Origin: Ketogulonicigenium robustum
GTDB taxonomy: Bacteria; Pseudomonadota; Alphaproteobacteria; Rhodobacterales; Rhodobacteraceae
DNA: 64,000 nt
Assembly (NCBI RefSeq): GCF_002117445.1
Contig: NZ_CP019937.1
Span: forward strand, 280,001 to 344,000
Reading direction: 5' to 3'
Shown: positions 55,361-64,000 of the stretch, piece after piece
Layout: each line of letters starts with the position of its first letter
Position numbering within the stretch: the first letter of the stretch is position 1
Made by a program: the position numbers and the translations under genes
The notes under the pieces: generated by a model
Seen by the model: the letters and a program-made list of their open reading frames with translations, nothing else
Databases searched by the model: none
What the model was told of the DNA's origin: nothing

Positions 55361-58300
55361 ATGTCGATCAAGGCCAGTATCTATCATCTGACCCACTATA
55401 CCTATGACCGCCCCGTGACGCTTGCCCCGCAAGTCATCCGCCTGAAGCCCGCGCCCCACAGCCGCACGCGGGTTATCTCGCACGCGCTGAAGGTGACGCC
55501 TGCCAACCATTTCGTGAATTATCAGCAAGATGCCTATGGCAATTGGCTGGCCCGCTTCGTCTTCCCCGAACCCGTGCGCGAGTTGAAGATTGAAGTCGAT
55601 CTGGTTGCCGACATGACCGTCTACAACCCGTTCGATTTCTTTGTCGAAGACACGGCCGAGGTGTGGCCGTTCGACTACCCAGCCGACATCAGGGACGACT
55701 TGAAAATCTACACCACCCCGGAACCTGCGGGCCCGCATTTGCAGGCGTTTCTGGATACGATCGACCGCACCCCAACCCGCACGACCGACTTTATTGTCGG
55801 GCTGAACCAGCGCGTCGCCAATGCGGTCGGCTACATCATCCGTATGGAGCCGGGCGTGCAAACGCCCGAGGAAACCTTCGCGCGCGCCACGGGATCGTGC
55901 CGCGATTCATCGTGGTTGCTGGTGCAGGTGCTGCGTCATTTGGGCATCGCCGCGCGGTTCGTGTCGGGCTATCTGATCCAACTAAAGCCCGATCTGGTGG
56001 CACTCGATGGTCCTGCGGGCACTGATCACGACTTTACCGATCTGCATGCTTGGGTCGAAGCCTATGTGCCCGGGGCAGGGTGGATCGGGTTTGACCCCAC
56101 ATCGGGCTTGCTGACGGGTGAAAGCCACATTCCGCTGGCGGCGACACCCCATTACCGCAATGCCGCGCCAATCTCGGGCGGGTATATGGCGGCGGGCGCG
56201 CCGCAGGTCGACTTTGCGTTCGATATGCAGGTGCGCCGCGTCGCCGAAACGCCGCGTATCACCAATCCGTTTTCAGATGAATCATGGCACGCGCTGGATG
56301 CGTTGGGCCGCAAGGTCGATGAATCGCTGGCGGCGGGCGACGTGCGCCTGACCATGGGCGGCGAGCCGACATTCGTCTCGGTAGACGATTTCGAGGCGCC
56401 CGAATGGAATACGGGCGCCGTCGGATCGACCAAGCGTGTGTTGGCCGACGAACTGATCCGCCGCCTGCAAACCCGCTTCGCGCCCGGTGGTTTCCTGCAC
56501 TACGGGCAAGGCAAATGGTACCCCGGCGAGACGCTGCCGCGCTGGACGTTCTCGCTGTATTGGCGGCGCGATGGCCAGCCGATTTGGCAAGACCCAGCCC
56601 TTGTCGCGTCCGAGGGGGCGCCATCGGACAAAGCCACGCCTGACGCTGCAGCGGCGCTGCTGGGCGCGCTGGCGGAGGAGCTTTCCATCGACCGCGACTT
56701 CGTCATGCCCGCCTACGAAGACCCTGCCGAATGGTTGTTGCGCGAAGGGCGGCTGCCCGAAAACGTCACGCCCGAAAACTCCAAACTCGAGGACCCCGAG
56801 GAGCGCTTGCGCATGGCCAAGGTGTTCGAGCGCGGCCTGACGCAACCGGCGGGCTATGTGCTGCCGGTGCAAGCGTGGCAAAGCAAGGCGGGCGGGCGGC
56901 GCTGGCGGTCGGAACAGTGGTCGACGCGGCGGGGGCGCATGTTCTTGGTGCCGGGCGACAGCGCGATCGGGTACCGGCTGCCGTTGAACACCCTGCCTTA
57001 CGTCCCGCCCGCGCAATACCCCTATGTGAACCCGCTGGACCCGACCGAGCCGCGCGGCGACCTGCCGCCGCCGCGCGTGGCGCAGTTTACCCCGTCCTCC
57101 CCCGCGCAACCGGTTGTCGCCCAGCGGCCCGATGTCGACGGGGCCGTCCGCACCGCCCTCTCGGTCGAGGCGCGCGAGGGGCGGCTGTGCGTCTTCATGC
57201 CGCCCGTCACCCAGTTGGAAGACTATCTTGATCTGGTCGGCGCGGCCGAGGTCGCCGCAGCCCGCATCGGCCTGCCCGTGCATATCGAAGGCTACGCGCC
57301 GCCCAACGACCCCCGCCTGAACGTGATCCGCGTGGCACCCGACCCGGGCGTGATCGAGGTGAACATTCACCCCGCCGCCAATTGGGCCGAATGCGTCGCC
57401 ACCACCGAGGCCGTGTACGAGGAAGCCCGCCAGTCGCGGCTGGGTGCCGATAAATTCATGATCGACGGGCGCCATACCGGCACCGGCGGCGGCAACCACG
57501 TGGTGGTTGGCGGCGCGACGACGCTGGACAGTCCGTTTTTGCGCCGGCCCGACCTGCTGCGCAGCCTCATCCTGTATTGGCAGCGCCACCCCAGCCTGTC
57601 GTATCTGTTTTCGGGCCTGTTTATCGGGCCGACCAGCCAAGCGCCGCGTATTGACGAGGCGCGCCATGATGCCCTCTACGAATTGGAAATGGCCATGGCG
57701 CAGGTGCCCGACCCCGCGCAGGGCGAGCCGCCCCTGCCGTGGTTGACTGACCGCCTGTTCCGCAACCTCTTGGTGGATGTGACCGGCAACACGCACCGGT
57801 CCGAAATTTGCATCGACAAACTGTACTCGCCCGACGGCCCCACGGGGCGGCTTGGGCTGGTCGAATTTCGCGGCTTCGAAATGCCCCCTAATCCGCGCAT
57901 GAGCCTTGCGCAGCAGCTGCTGATCCGCGCCATTATCGCGCGACTTTGGCATAAGCCGCTATCGGGCAGCCTGACCCGCTGGGGCACCAGCCTGCACGAC
58001 CGTTTTATGCTGCCGCACTTCCTGTGGCAGGATTTTCAGGATGTGCTGGCTGATTTGACGTCTGCAGGCTTCCCCATGCAGCCCGAATGGTTCGAGGCGC
58101 AAGCCGAGTTCCGCTTCCCGTTCTACGGTGCCGTCGAATACGAAGGGGCACATCTGGAAATCCGCCAAGCGCTGGAGCCTTGGCACGTGCTGGGCGAGGT
58201 CGGGGCGATCGGCGGCACCGTGCGCTATACCGACAGCTCGGTCGAGCGGTTGCAGGCCAAGCTGACCACAGCCGACCCGGGCCGCTACATCGTCACCTGC

Positions 58301-58660
58301 AACCAGCGCAAGTTGCCCCTGCAGCGGGTGGCAAATGACGCGGCCGTGGCGGGGGTGCGGTTCAAGGCGTGGCAACCCGCCATGGCGCTGCACCCCGTTT
58401 TGCCGGTTGATGCGCCGCTGACATTCGACATCTTCGATACGTGGTCTGGCCGCGCGCTGGGCGGGTGCACCTATCACGTCGCCCACCCCGGCGGACGCAA
58501 TTACGACACTTTCCCCGTGAATGGTTACGAGGCCGAAGCCCGCCGCCTCGCGCGTTTCGAACCCTCTGGTCATACCCCCGGTTCCTATTGGCCGGTGCCC
58601 GAGGTGCCGCACCCCGAATTTCCCATGACGCTGGACCTGCGGCGTCGGCCGGGGCTGTAA
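55361..58660 (+). CDS. Transglutaminase-DUF2126 amidoligase fusion protein
   Basis: A 1099-residue two-part protein. Residues 1-295 are a Bact_transglu_N plus transglutaminase-like cysteine-protease fold with triad Cys-180 (GSCRDSSW), His-229 ([12 protein letters not shown]) and Asp-245 (GFDPTSG). Residues about 320-1095 are DUF2126 (COG4196), described as a putative amidoligase. Marks include [80 protein letters not shown]. The start at 55361 has AAGG upstream. It heads a four-gene operon; the next gene follows after 3 nt. It probably makes or edits an amide or isopeptide bond; the substrate is unknown. Confidence 0.88.
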   Translation: MSIKASIYHLTHYTYDRPVTLAPQVIRLKPAPHSRTRVISHALKVTPANHFVNYQQDAYGNWLARFVFPEPVRELKIEVDLVADMTVYNPFDFFVEDTAEVWPFDYPADIRDDLKIYTTPEPAGPHLQAFLDTIDRTPTRTTDFIVGLNQRVANAVGYIIRMEPGVQTPEETFARATGSCRDSSWLLVQVLRHLGIAARFVSGYLIQLKPDLVALDGPAGTDHDFTDLHAWVEAYVPGAGWIGFDPTSGLLTGESHIPLAATPHYRNAAPISGGYMAAGAPQVDFAFDMQVRRVAETPRITNPFSDESWHALDALGRKVDESLAAGDVRLTMGGEPTFVSVDDFEAPEWNTGAVGSTKRVLADELIRRLQTRFAPGGFLHYGQGKWYPGETLPRWTFSLYWRRDGQPIWQDPALVASEGAPSDKATPDAAAALLGALAEELSIDRDFVMPAYEDPAEWLLREGRLPENVTPENSKLEDPEERLRMAKVFERGLTQPAGYVLPVQAWQSKAGGRRWRSEQWSTRRGRMFLVPGDSAIGYRLPLNTLPYVPPAQYPYVNPLDPTEPRGDLPPPRVAQFTPSSPAQPVVAQRPDVDGAVRTALSVEAREGRLCVFMPPVTQLEDYLDLVGAAEVAAARIGLPVHIEGYAPPNDPRLNVIRVAPDPGVIEVNIHPAANWAECVATTEAVYEEARQSRLGADKFMIDGRHTGTGGGNHVVVGGATTLDSPFLRRPDLLRSLILYWQRHPSLSYLFSGLFIGPTSQAPRIDEARHDALYELEMAMAQVPDPAQGEPPLPWLTDRLFRNLLVDVTGNTHRSEICIDKLYSPDGPTGRLGLVEFRGFEMPPNPRMSLAQQLLIRAIIARLWHKPLSGSLTRWGTSLHDRFMLPHFLWQDFQDVLADLTSAGFPMQPEWFEAQAEFRFPFYGAVEYEGAHLEIRQALEPWHVLGEVGAIGGTVRYTDSSVERLQAKLTTADPGRYIVTCNQRKLPLQRVANDAAVAGVRFKAWQPAMALHPVLPVDAPLTFDIFDTWSGRALGGCTYHVAHPGGRNYDTFPVNGYEAEARRLARFEPSGHTPGSYWPVPEVPHPEFPMTLDLRRRPGL

Positions 58661-58663
58661 AGC

Positions 58664-61057
58664 GTGGCGGACTTCGACGGTCAAACAGCCGCAGGGCTGC
58701 TGCAGGGGTACCGCCCCCATGCCGGGGTGCCGGATGAACTGATGGATACGCAGGGCCGCATCAGGCCTGTATGGGACGGGTTCTTGCAGCATATGCAGGC
58801 GCTGGGGCCCGCAGCTATGACGCAGCGGTTCGCCCGCAGCGACGAATATTTGCGCGATGCTGGGGTGTTCTTTCGCCAATATGGCAAAGGCGGCAGCGCT
58901 GATCGGGATTGGCCGCTCAGCCATATTCCCGTGCTGGTATCCGCGCGCGAATGGGACGACATCACGGCGGGTTTGACCCAGCGCGCCGATCTGCTGGAAC
59001 ACGTGCTGGCCGACCTTTACGGCCCTGCGCAACTGGTTTCCGACGGGCATTTGCCAGCGAATTTGATCGCGCAAAGCCCCGAATTCCTGCGCCCGCTGGT
59101 GGGGGTTACCCCGCCGTCGGGGCATTATCTGAATGCTGTAGCCTTTGAAATCGGGCGCGGGCCGGATGGGCGCTGGTGGGTGCTGTCCGACCGCACGCAG
59201 GCGCCCTCGGGGGCGGGGTTCGCACTGGAAAACCGCGCTGCGACAACGCGGGTGTTTGCCGAATTCTTTGCGCAGCGCCGTGTGCGCTACCTGAACGCCT
59301 ATTTTCTGGCGTTCCGCGACATGCTTGCAGATCTTGCCGGGGGGGACATCGGGCGCGCCGCGATTCTGACGCCGGGGCCGCTGAACGATACCTATTACGA
59401 ACACGCCTATATCGCGCGGTTCTTGGGGCTGATGCTGCTGCAGGGCGAAGACCTGGTCGTGCAAGACGGCAAGCTGATGGTGCGCACCGTGGCGGGGCCG
59501 CAGCCCCTCAGCGTGCTGTGGCGGCGTGTCGATGCCGCGTGGATGGACCCGCTGGAATTGAACGACACCTCGCAGCTGGGGGTGGCCGGTTTGGTGGCGG
59601 CGCAGCGCCAAGGCACGGTTAGCGTGCTGAACGCGCTGGGGGCCGGTCTGGTCGAAATGCGTGCGCTGATGGCGTTCATGCCGCGGCTGTCACAGGTGCT
59701 GCTGGGCGCACCCTTGCAGATGCCGAATGTGGCCACATGGTGGTGCGGCGACCCCGATGCGCAGGCGCACGTGGCAGCTCAGGCTGGGCGATTGACGATC
59801 AGCCCCGCGCTTTATACCCGCGCCGCCTTTGATGATTACGCCCATGACGAGGATGTAGGCTGGCTGCGCGCGCCGCCCGATGCGCCCCTGCACACCCGCC
59901 TTACGATGGATGGCCCGCTGTTGGTCGGGCAAGAGGCCGTGACACTTTCGACAACGCCCGCCTTTGTCGATGGTCGCTTGAAACCCCGACCTGCGGCGCT
60001 GCGGGTGTTTTTGGCGCGGACAGGGCAGGGGTGGCAGGTCATGCCGGGTGGTTACGCGCGCATCGGCTTGGGGGGCGAGCGGTCGGCCCTTGCCATGCAG
60101 CGCGGCGGCGCGGTGGCGGATGTGTGGGTGGTCTCGGACGCGGCGGTGCCGCAGGTTCCGATGCCCCCCGTCGCCCGCGCCAGCAGCCTGCGCCCCGAGG
60201 AACGCGCCTTGCCCGCCCGCGCGGCGGATAATCTGTATTGGCTGGGCCGTTATATCGAACGGGCCGAGGGCACCATGCGGTTGCTACGCGCGTGGCACCT
60301 GCGCTTGGCCGATGACCCCGACAGGCAAAGCCCGCTGCTGGCGCAACTGACGCAGATGCTGCATGATCTGGGTGTTGAACCCGCCCAGCACGTTCCAGAC
60401 GGCCTGCACCAGGTTTTGGAATCTGCAATCACCAGCGCCGGAAAGATCCGCGATCGTTTTGCCGTCGATGCGTGGATGGCCTTGAACGATATGGCCCGCA
60501 CTGCGCGGCGTATGACGCAGACCGTCGTGCCGGGGCTGGACGCGGCGCAGGCGATGGGCGTGTTGCTGCGCAAGACCAGCGGCATTGCGGGGTTGGTACA
60601 TGAAAACATGTACCGCTCGGACGGGTGGCGGTTTTTGACGATCGGGCGGTCACTGGAACGCGGCGCGGCGATGGCGGGGTTGTTGGCAGAACTGGCCGCC
60701 CCCGATGCGCCCGCAGGCGCGCTGGATTTGGTGGTCGAGGTCGGCGACAGCGTCATGACCCACCGCCGCCGCTTTGCGATCGAGACGACCCGCACGACGG
60801 TTGTCGATTTGCTGGCTCTCGATTCCCTGAACCCCCGCGCGATCTTGTATCAGGTAAACGCGCTGCATACCCATTTCGGCCAGCTGCCGGGGGTCGATGC
60901 GCGCAGCCAGCACGCGGCGCTATGGCGGGCGGTCACGCAGGCGCAGGGCAGCTTGTCAGTGCTGACGCCCGATGCGCTGGATCGCGCGACGCTGCTGGAA
61001 TACCGTCGCCATATCTGGCACCTTTCCGATTTGCTGACACGGTCGTTTTTCCGGTAG
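58664..61057 (+). CDS. Circularly permuted ATP-grasp / alpha-E fusion protein
   Basis: A 797-residue protein starting with GTG at 58664. Residues 1-470 form a circularly permuted type 2 ATP-grasp domain (COG2308) with IPVLVSAREWDDITAGLTQR, WWVLSDRTQAPSGAGFALEN, AILTPGPLNDTYYEHAYIAR and LRRVD-type contacts. Residues about 513-797 form an alpha-E helical domain (COG2307), beginning ALPARAADNLYWLGRYIERA. In many genomes these are two separate genes; here they are fused. ATP-grasp members ligate a carboxylate to an amine; alpha-E is thought to be a binding partner. The function is predicted only. Confidence 0.87.
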   Translation: MADFDGQTAAGLLQGYRPHAGVPDELMDTQGRIRPVWDGFLQHMQALGPAAMTQRFARSDEYLRDAGVFFRQYGKGGSADRDWPLSHIPVLVSAREWDDITAGLTQRADLLEHVLADLYGPAQLVSDGHLPANLIAQSPEFLRPLVGVTPPSGHYLNAVAFEIGRGPDGRWWVLSDRTQAPSGAGFALENRAATTRVFAEFFAQRRVRYLNAYFLAFRDMLADLAGGDIGRAAILTPGPLNDTYYEHAYIARFLGLMLLQGEDLVVQDGKLMVRTVAGPQPLSVLWRRVDAAWMDPLELNDTSQLGVAGLVAAQRQGTVSVLNALGAGLVEMRALMAFMPRLSQVLLGAPLQMPNVATWWCGDPDAQAHVAAQAGRLTISPALYTRAAFDDYAHDEDVGWLRAPPDAPLHTRLTMDGPLLVGQEAVTLSTTPAFVDGRLKPRPAALRVFLARTGQGWQVMPGGYARIGLGGERSALAMQRGGAVADVWVVSDAAVPQVPMPPVARASSLRPEERALPARAADNLYWLGRYIERAEGTMRLLRAWHLRLADDPDRQSPLLAQLTQMLHDLGVEPAQHVPDGLHQVLESAITSAGKIRDRFAVDAWMALNDMARTARRMTQTVVPGLDAAQAMGVLLRKTSGIAGLVHENMYRSDGWRFLTIGRSLERGAAMAGLLAELAAPDAPAGALDLVVEVGDSVMTHRRRFAIETTRTTVVDLLALDSLNPRAILYQVNALHTHFGQLPGVDARSQHAALWRAVTQAQGSLSVLTPDALDRATLLEYRRHIWHLSDLLTRSFFR

Positions 61058-61065
61058 GGTCGGGC

Positions 61066-61944
61066 ATGATCTACGATGTCCGCCTGCGCATGCGCTATGA
61101 TTATGGCAGCCCCGTATTTGGGGGGCGGCAGTTGCTGCGGTTGACGCCCATGCATGTGCCGGGGGTGCAGCATGTGCACGAGGCGCGCCTAGATTCTGCG
61201 CCGCCCGCGCAAGAACGGGCGGACAGGCGCGATTTCTTTCACAACACGACCACCGGCCTTGTTCTGGCGCAGCAGCACACGGCGGTCACCTTCACCATGA
61301 CCGCCCGGGTCGAGCGGATGGAGCAAGAAGCGCGGCTGGATACCGCGCCCGCGCTGGCTGATCTGCCCGCCGAGATTGCGGCTTACCACGGGATTGGCGC
61401 AGGCGCGCCGCAGCACTACCTGTCGGCCTCGCCACGGGTGTATCGCGATGGGGCGGTGGGCGAATGGGCGCGCGACGTCACATCTGGCGCGCCCAGCGTG
61501 CTGGCGGCTGTCGCCCGCCTGAATACGGCGCTGCACCACGATATGCGCTACGACCCCGATGCGACGACCGTCGAGACGCCGCTGTCGGTCGCCTTTGCCG
61601 CGCGGCACGGGGTTTGTCAGGACTTTTCGCACATCATGATCGCCGCGCTGCGCGATTTGGGTATTCCGGCGGGCTATGTCAGCGGCCTGCTGCGCACCCA
61701 GCCCCCGCCCGGCCAACCCCGGCTAGAGGGGGCCGACGCCATGCACGCGTGGGTCGGCGTGTGGTGCGGGCAGGATATGGGCTGGATGGAATTCGACCCC
61801 ACGAATGCCGTGCAGGTGGGGACGGATCACATCTCGGTCGCGTGGGGGCGCGATTATTCCGACGTGGCGCCGGTCAAAGGTGTGCTACGCTTGTCGGGCG
61901 CGCAATCGGCGGCGCAATCGGTTGATGTGGTGCCACTGGGCTAG
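61066..61944 (+). CDS. Transglutaminase-like cysteine peptidase
   Basis: A 292-residue stand-alone protein: Bact_transglu_N (residues 1-80) plus the transglutaminase core with Cys-184 (HGVCQDFSH), His-227 (DAMHAWVGVW) and Asp-244 (EFDPTN). It begins MIYDVRLRMRYDYGSPVFGG 8 nt after the ATP-grasp gene. No signal peptide. Such proteins can form or hydrolyse isopeptide bonds. Paired with the amidoligase and ATP-grasp enzymes, it may remove or transfer the product they make. Confidence 0.88.
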   Translation: MIYDVRLRMRYDYGSPVFGGRQLLRLTPMHVPGVQHVHEARLDSAPPAQERADRRDFFHNTTTGLVLAQQHTAVTFTMTARVERMEQEARLDTAPALADLPAEIAAYHGIGAGAPQHYLSASPRVYRDGAVGEWARDVTSGAPSVLAAVARLNTALHHDMRYDPDATTVETPLSVAFAARHGVCQDFSHIMIAALRDLGIPAGYVSGLLRTQPPPGQPRLEGADAMHAWVGVWCGQDMGWMEFDPTNAVQVGTDHISVAWGRDYSDVAPVKGVLRLSGAQSAAQSVDVVPLG

Positions 61945-61984
61945 CGGGCCGCGCCCCCGCTTGCTGGATATTTTGGGGGTGTGA

Positions 61985-63001
61985 ATGCAGATTTTCAGCT
62001 GCAGCCAGTGCGGCAATCCGGTCTACTTCGAAAACGCGGTCTGCCTTGAATGCGGGTCAGGGCTGGGGTTTGACCCGAACGCGTTCCAAATGGTGGCGCT
62101 AGTCGATGGCGGCCCGCCCCTTTGCGCGAACGCGGGTTACGATGCATGCAACTGGCTGGCCGACGGGGATAGCCCCTTTTGCCGCGCCTGCCGCCACAAC
62201 CGCACCGTCCCCGACCTGTCGCGCCCCGATGATCTGGCCAACTGGCAGCGGATCGAGGCAGCCAAGCGCCACTTATTCTACGCCCTGCTGCGGCTGAACC
62301 TGCCCACCCCCGACCGCACGTCCGAACCCGTGCACGGGCTGGCGTTCGACTTTCTGGCCGATACGCAGAACCCCGATGGCAGCGTGACGCCCGTGCTGAC
62401 CGGCCACGCCAACGGGATCATCACCCTGAACATCGCCGAGGGTGACGACGCCGAGCGCGAGCGCCGCCGCACCGCGCTGGGCGAGCCCTACCGCACGCTA
62501 TTGGGCCATTTCCGCCATGAAATCGGCCATTTTTACTGGGACCAACTGGTCGCCGGCCAACCGCCCGAGGCGCGGTTTCGCGCGGTCTTCGGGGACGAAC
62601 GGGCTGATTATGCCGCCGCGTTGCAAGCGCACTATGCCAACGGCCCGCAACCGGGCTGGCAAAGCCAATTCATTAGCAGCTACGCCGCCGTCCACCCGTG
62701 GGAGGATTTTGCCGAGACTTGGGCGCATTTCCTGCACATCGTTGATACGCTGGAAACCGCCGCAGCCTTCGGCATGCGCGTGCGCCACCCCGACGGGATG
62801 GCCGCAGATCAGGTGTTCCAACCCTATGCGGTGCGCGATGTCGATGACATCCTGTCGGCCTTCGTGCCGCTGACGGTTGCGATCAATGCGGTCAATCGCT
62901 CGATGGGGCAGCCGGATCTTTACCCGTTCGTTCTGTCGGCGCCGGTGCAGGACAAGCTGCAGTTCGTCTGCGACCTGATAAGAGGGCGCGCCGCCGATTA
63001 G
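61985..63001 (+). CDS. Zinc-ribbon putative metallopeptidase (COG4307)
   Basis: A 338-residue protein. Residues 1-75 contain a zinc-ribbon-like module with cysteines FSCSQCGNPV, AVCLECGSG and SPFCRACRHN. The catalytic part has His-178, Glu-179 and His-182 in FRHEIGHFYWD, a classic HExxH zinc site, and a downstream WEDFAETWAHFLH that may supply further ligands. It follows the second transglutaminase after 40 nt and completes the operon. The related COG4307 family is uncharacterised. Its stop overlaps the convergent RND gene by 4 nt. Confidence 0.85.
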   Translation: MQIFSCSQCGNPVYFENAVCLECGSGLGFDPNAFQMVALVDGGPPLCANAGYDACNWLADGDSPFCRACRHNRTVPDLSRPDDLANWQRIEAAKRHLFYALLRLNLPTPDRTSEPVHGLAFDFLADTQNPDGSVTPVLTGHANGIITLNIAEGDDAERERRRTALGEPYRTLLGHFRHEIGHFYWDQLVAGQPPEARFRAVFGDERADYAAALQAHYANGPQPGWQSQFISSYAAVHPWEDFAETWAHFLHIVDTLETAAAFGMRVRHPDGMAADQVFQPYAVRDVDDILSAFVPLTVAINAVNRSMGQPDLYPFVLSAPVQDKLQFVCDLIRGRAAD

Positions 63002-64000
63002 GCTTGCGGCGCGCCGACTTTTTCAGGCGGTTGCACGCGGAAGACGATGCAATACAGCGCGGGCACGAACAGCAGTGTGATCAGCGTGCCCGCGATAATG
63101 CCGCCCATCATCGCATAAGCCATCGGGCCCCAGAAAATCTCGCGCGAGATTGGGATTAGCGCAAGGCTGGCCGCTGCCGCCGTCAGCAAAATCGGGCGCG
63201 CGCGCGAATCGGCAGCTTTGAATACCGCGTCCCATCGGCTGAGGCCGCTGGCGCGGTCGGATTCGATTTCGTGCACCAGAATGATCGCGTTGCGCAGCAA
63301 AATCCCGATCAGTGCCAGAATGCCCAAAATGGCGACGAACCCCAGCGGCGAATGGCTGGGCAACATCATCGCCACCACGCCGATAATAGCCAGCGGGGCG
63401 GTTGCCATGACGATGAACATCAGCCGGAAGCTTTGCAGTTGCACCATAATCAGCAGCAGCATCGCCAGCAGCATGATGGGTACAACCGCGATGATAGGCG
63501 CTTGGCTGTCTGCGCTGGTTTCTACACTGCCGCCAACGGTCAGGGTGTAGCCGGCGGGCAGGTTGTCAATCACGCCCTGCATCTGCGGGGCCAGACTGTC
63601 GACCAGCGTGCTGGCCTGCGCCCCTTCGACCAACCCCGCTTTGACGGTGATGGTCGGCAACGTGTCGCGGCGCAAGATAACCGGTTCTTCCTGCGCCCAT
63701 TCCAGCGTGGCGAAGGTGGCCAGCGGCACGGCGATGCCTGCGCTGGTGCCAAATTGCAGCGCTTGCAACCGCTCGATGCTGCCACGGTCGTCGTCGGCGC
63801 CGCGGGCGACAACGTCGATCAGGTAGATGTCGTCGCGCATCTGCGTCACGGTTTTGCCGGTAAAGATGGTTTGCAGAGAATCCGCGATGTCGGATTGGGT
63901 CATCCCGAACTGGCGCAGCTTTTCCTGATCCAGCAGTAAACGCACGCTGCGGGCAGGCTCGCCCCAATCCAACCCGATATGGGTGAGGCGCTGGTCTGCC
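62998..64000 (-). CDS. RND efflux transporter, C-terminal part
   Basis: The last 334 codons of an AcrB/MexB-type inner-membrane proton-driven pump; the start lies beyond the window. Visible are part of the porter domain (IERLQALQFGTSAGIAVPLA, TITVKAGLVEGAQASTLVDS), the hydrophobic helices following, and the conserved SPLGFVAILGILALIGILLR with NAIILVHEIESD, then the C-terminal FVPALYCIVFRVQ. It reads L-D-W at the GAG end of the window without a break, so it is a normal partial gene. Confidence 0.93.
   Translation of the reverse strand, partial: ADQRLTHIGLDWGEPARSVRLLLDQEKLRQFGMTQSDIADSLQTIFTGKTVTQMRDDIYLIDVVARGADDDRGSIERLQALQFGTSAGIAVPLATFATLEWAQEEPVILRRDTLPTITVKAGLVEGAQASTLVDSLAPQMQGVIDNLPAGYTLTVGGSVETSADSQAPIIAVVPIMLLAMLLLIMVQLQSFRLMFIVMATAPLAIIGVVAMMLPSHSPLGFVAILGILALIGILLRNAIILVHEIESDRASGLSRWDAVFKAADSRARPILLTAAAASLALIPISREIFWGPMAYAMMGGIIAGTLITLLFVPALYCIVFRVQPPEKVGAPQA

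Noticed and set aside
56282-59611. Two long minus-strand frames across the amidoligase and ATP-grasp genes
   Set aside because: They lie opposite genes with intact catalytic motifs, and have the Arg/His/Gly-rich composition usual for antisense frames in GC-rich DNA.

Overview
The window looks like the chromosome of a GC-rich alphaproteobacterium, most likely a Rhodobacteraceae (Rhodobacter/Ketogulonicigenium-like) species. The evidence is the DUF2794, DUF6478-like, MbfA and I78-inhibitor genes, an Irr-type iron control element, an initiator tRNA with a non-canonical anticodon stem, and gene content typical of that family. Genus and species cannot be fixed from the sequence alone.

Layout. 1-1.4 kb: the 3' end of an rRNA operon (23S, 5S, tRNA-fMet, terminator). 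1.6-6.5 kb: an insertion-sequence graveyard. It holds a truncated GntR regulator, the 3' remnant of an IS3-family element, remnants of a polar amino-acid ABC transporter, a complete but mutated IS481-family element with a 6-bp target duplication, and an intact IS3-family element sitting between the two ends of a gutted IS5-family element. 6.5-13.5 kb: a five-gene operon for uptake and hydrolysis of gamma-glutamyl peptides (binding protein, two permeases, gamma-glutamyltransferase, fused double ATPase). 13.9-21.6 kb: carbonic anhydrase, leucyl aminopeptidase with an NlpC/P60 hydrolase, an iron-regulated mbfA gene divergent from an I78 inhibitor lipoprotein, an AEC transporter, YaiI and ZapE. 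21.8-34.5 kb: housekeeping genes (folC, accD, cls, ilvD, map, CinA-like, rsmD, a ferredoxin-reductase-like flavoprotein, peroxiredoxin), with a frameshifted OmpA-domain gene. 34.5-38.8 kb: a minus-strand run of phhB, a DUF482 acyltransferase, RidA and an unusually compact, degenerate type I secretion pair. 39-52 kb: PBP1A, glnK-amtB, tyrB-sseA, smpB, a cytochrome c, tspO, dapA-idi-dipeptidase, soluble lytic transglycosylase and an Rrf2 regulator. 52.9-55 kb: tRNA-Phe, an Lrp/AsnC regulator and a class V PLP enzyme. 55.4-63 kb: a four-gene operon described below. The window ends inside an RND efflux pump gene.

The most interesting system is the 55361-63001 operon. It encodes a transglutaminase fused to a DUF2126 putative amidoligase, a circularly permuted ATP-grasp enzyme fused to an alpha-E domain, a second transglutaminase-like protein, and a zinc-ribbon HExxH metallopeptidase. 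Together these resemble a complete build-and-cleave system for an amide or isopeptide-linked product whose substrate is not known. The gene families are already catalogued, and comparative genomics has suggested peptide-modification roles for them, but the biochemistry remains open. Secondary highlights are the mbfA promoter whose -10 box lies inside a near-perfect Irr box, and the type I secretion ATPase that has lost its Walker B glutamate.
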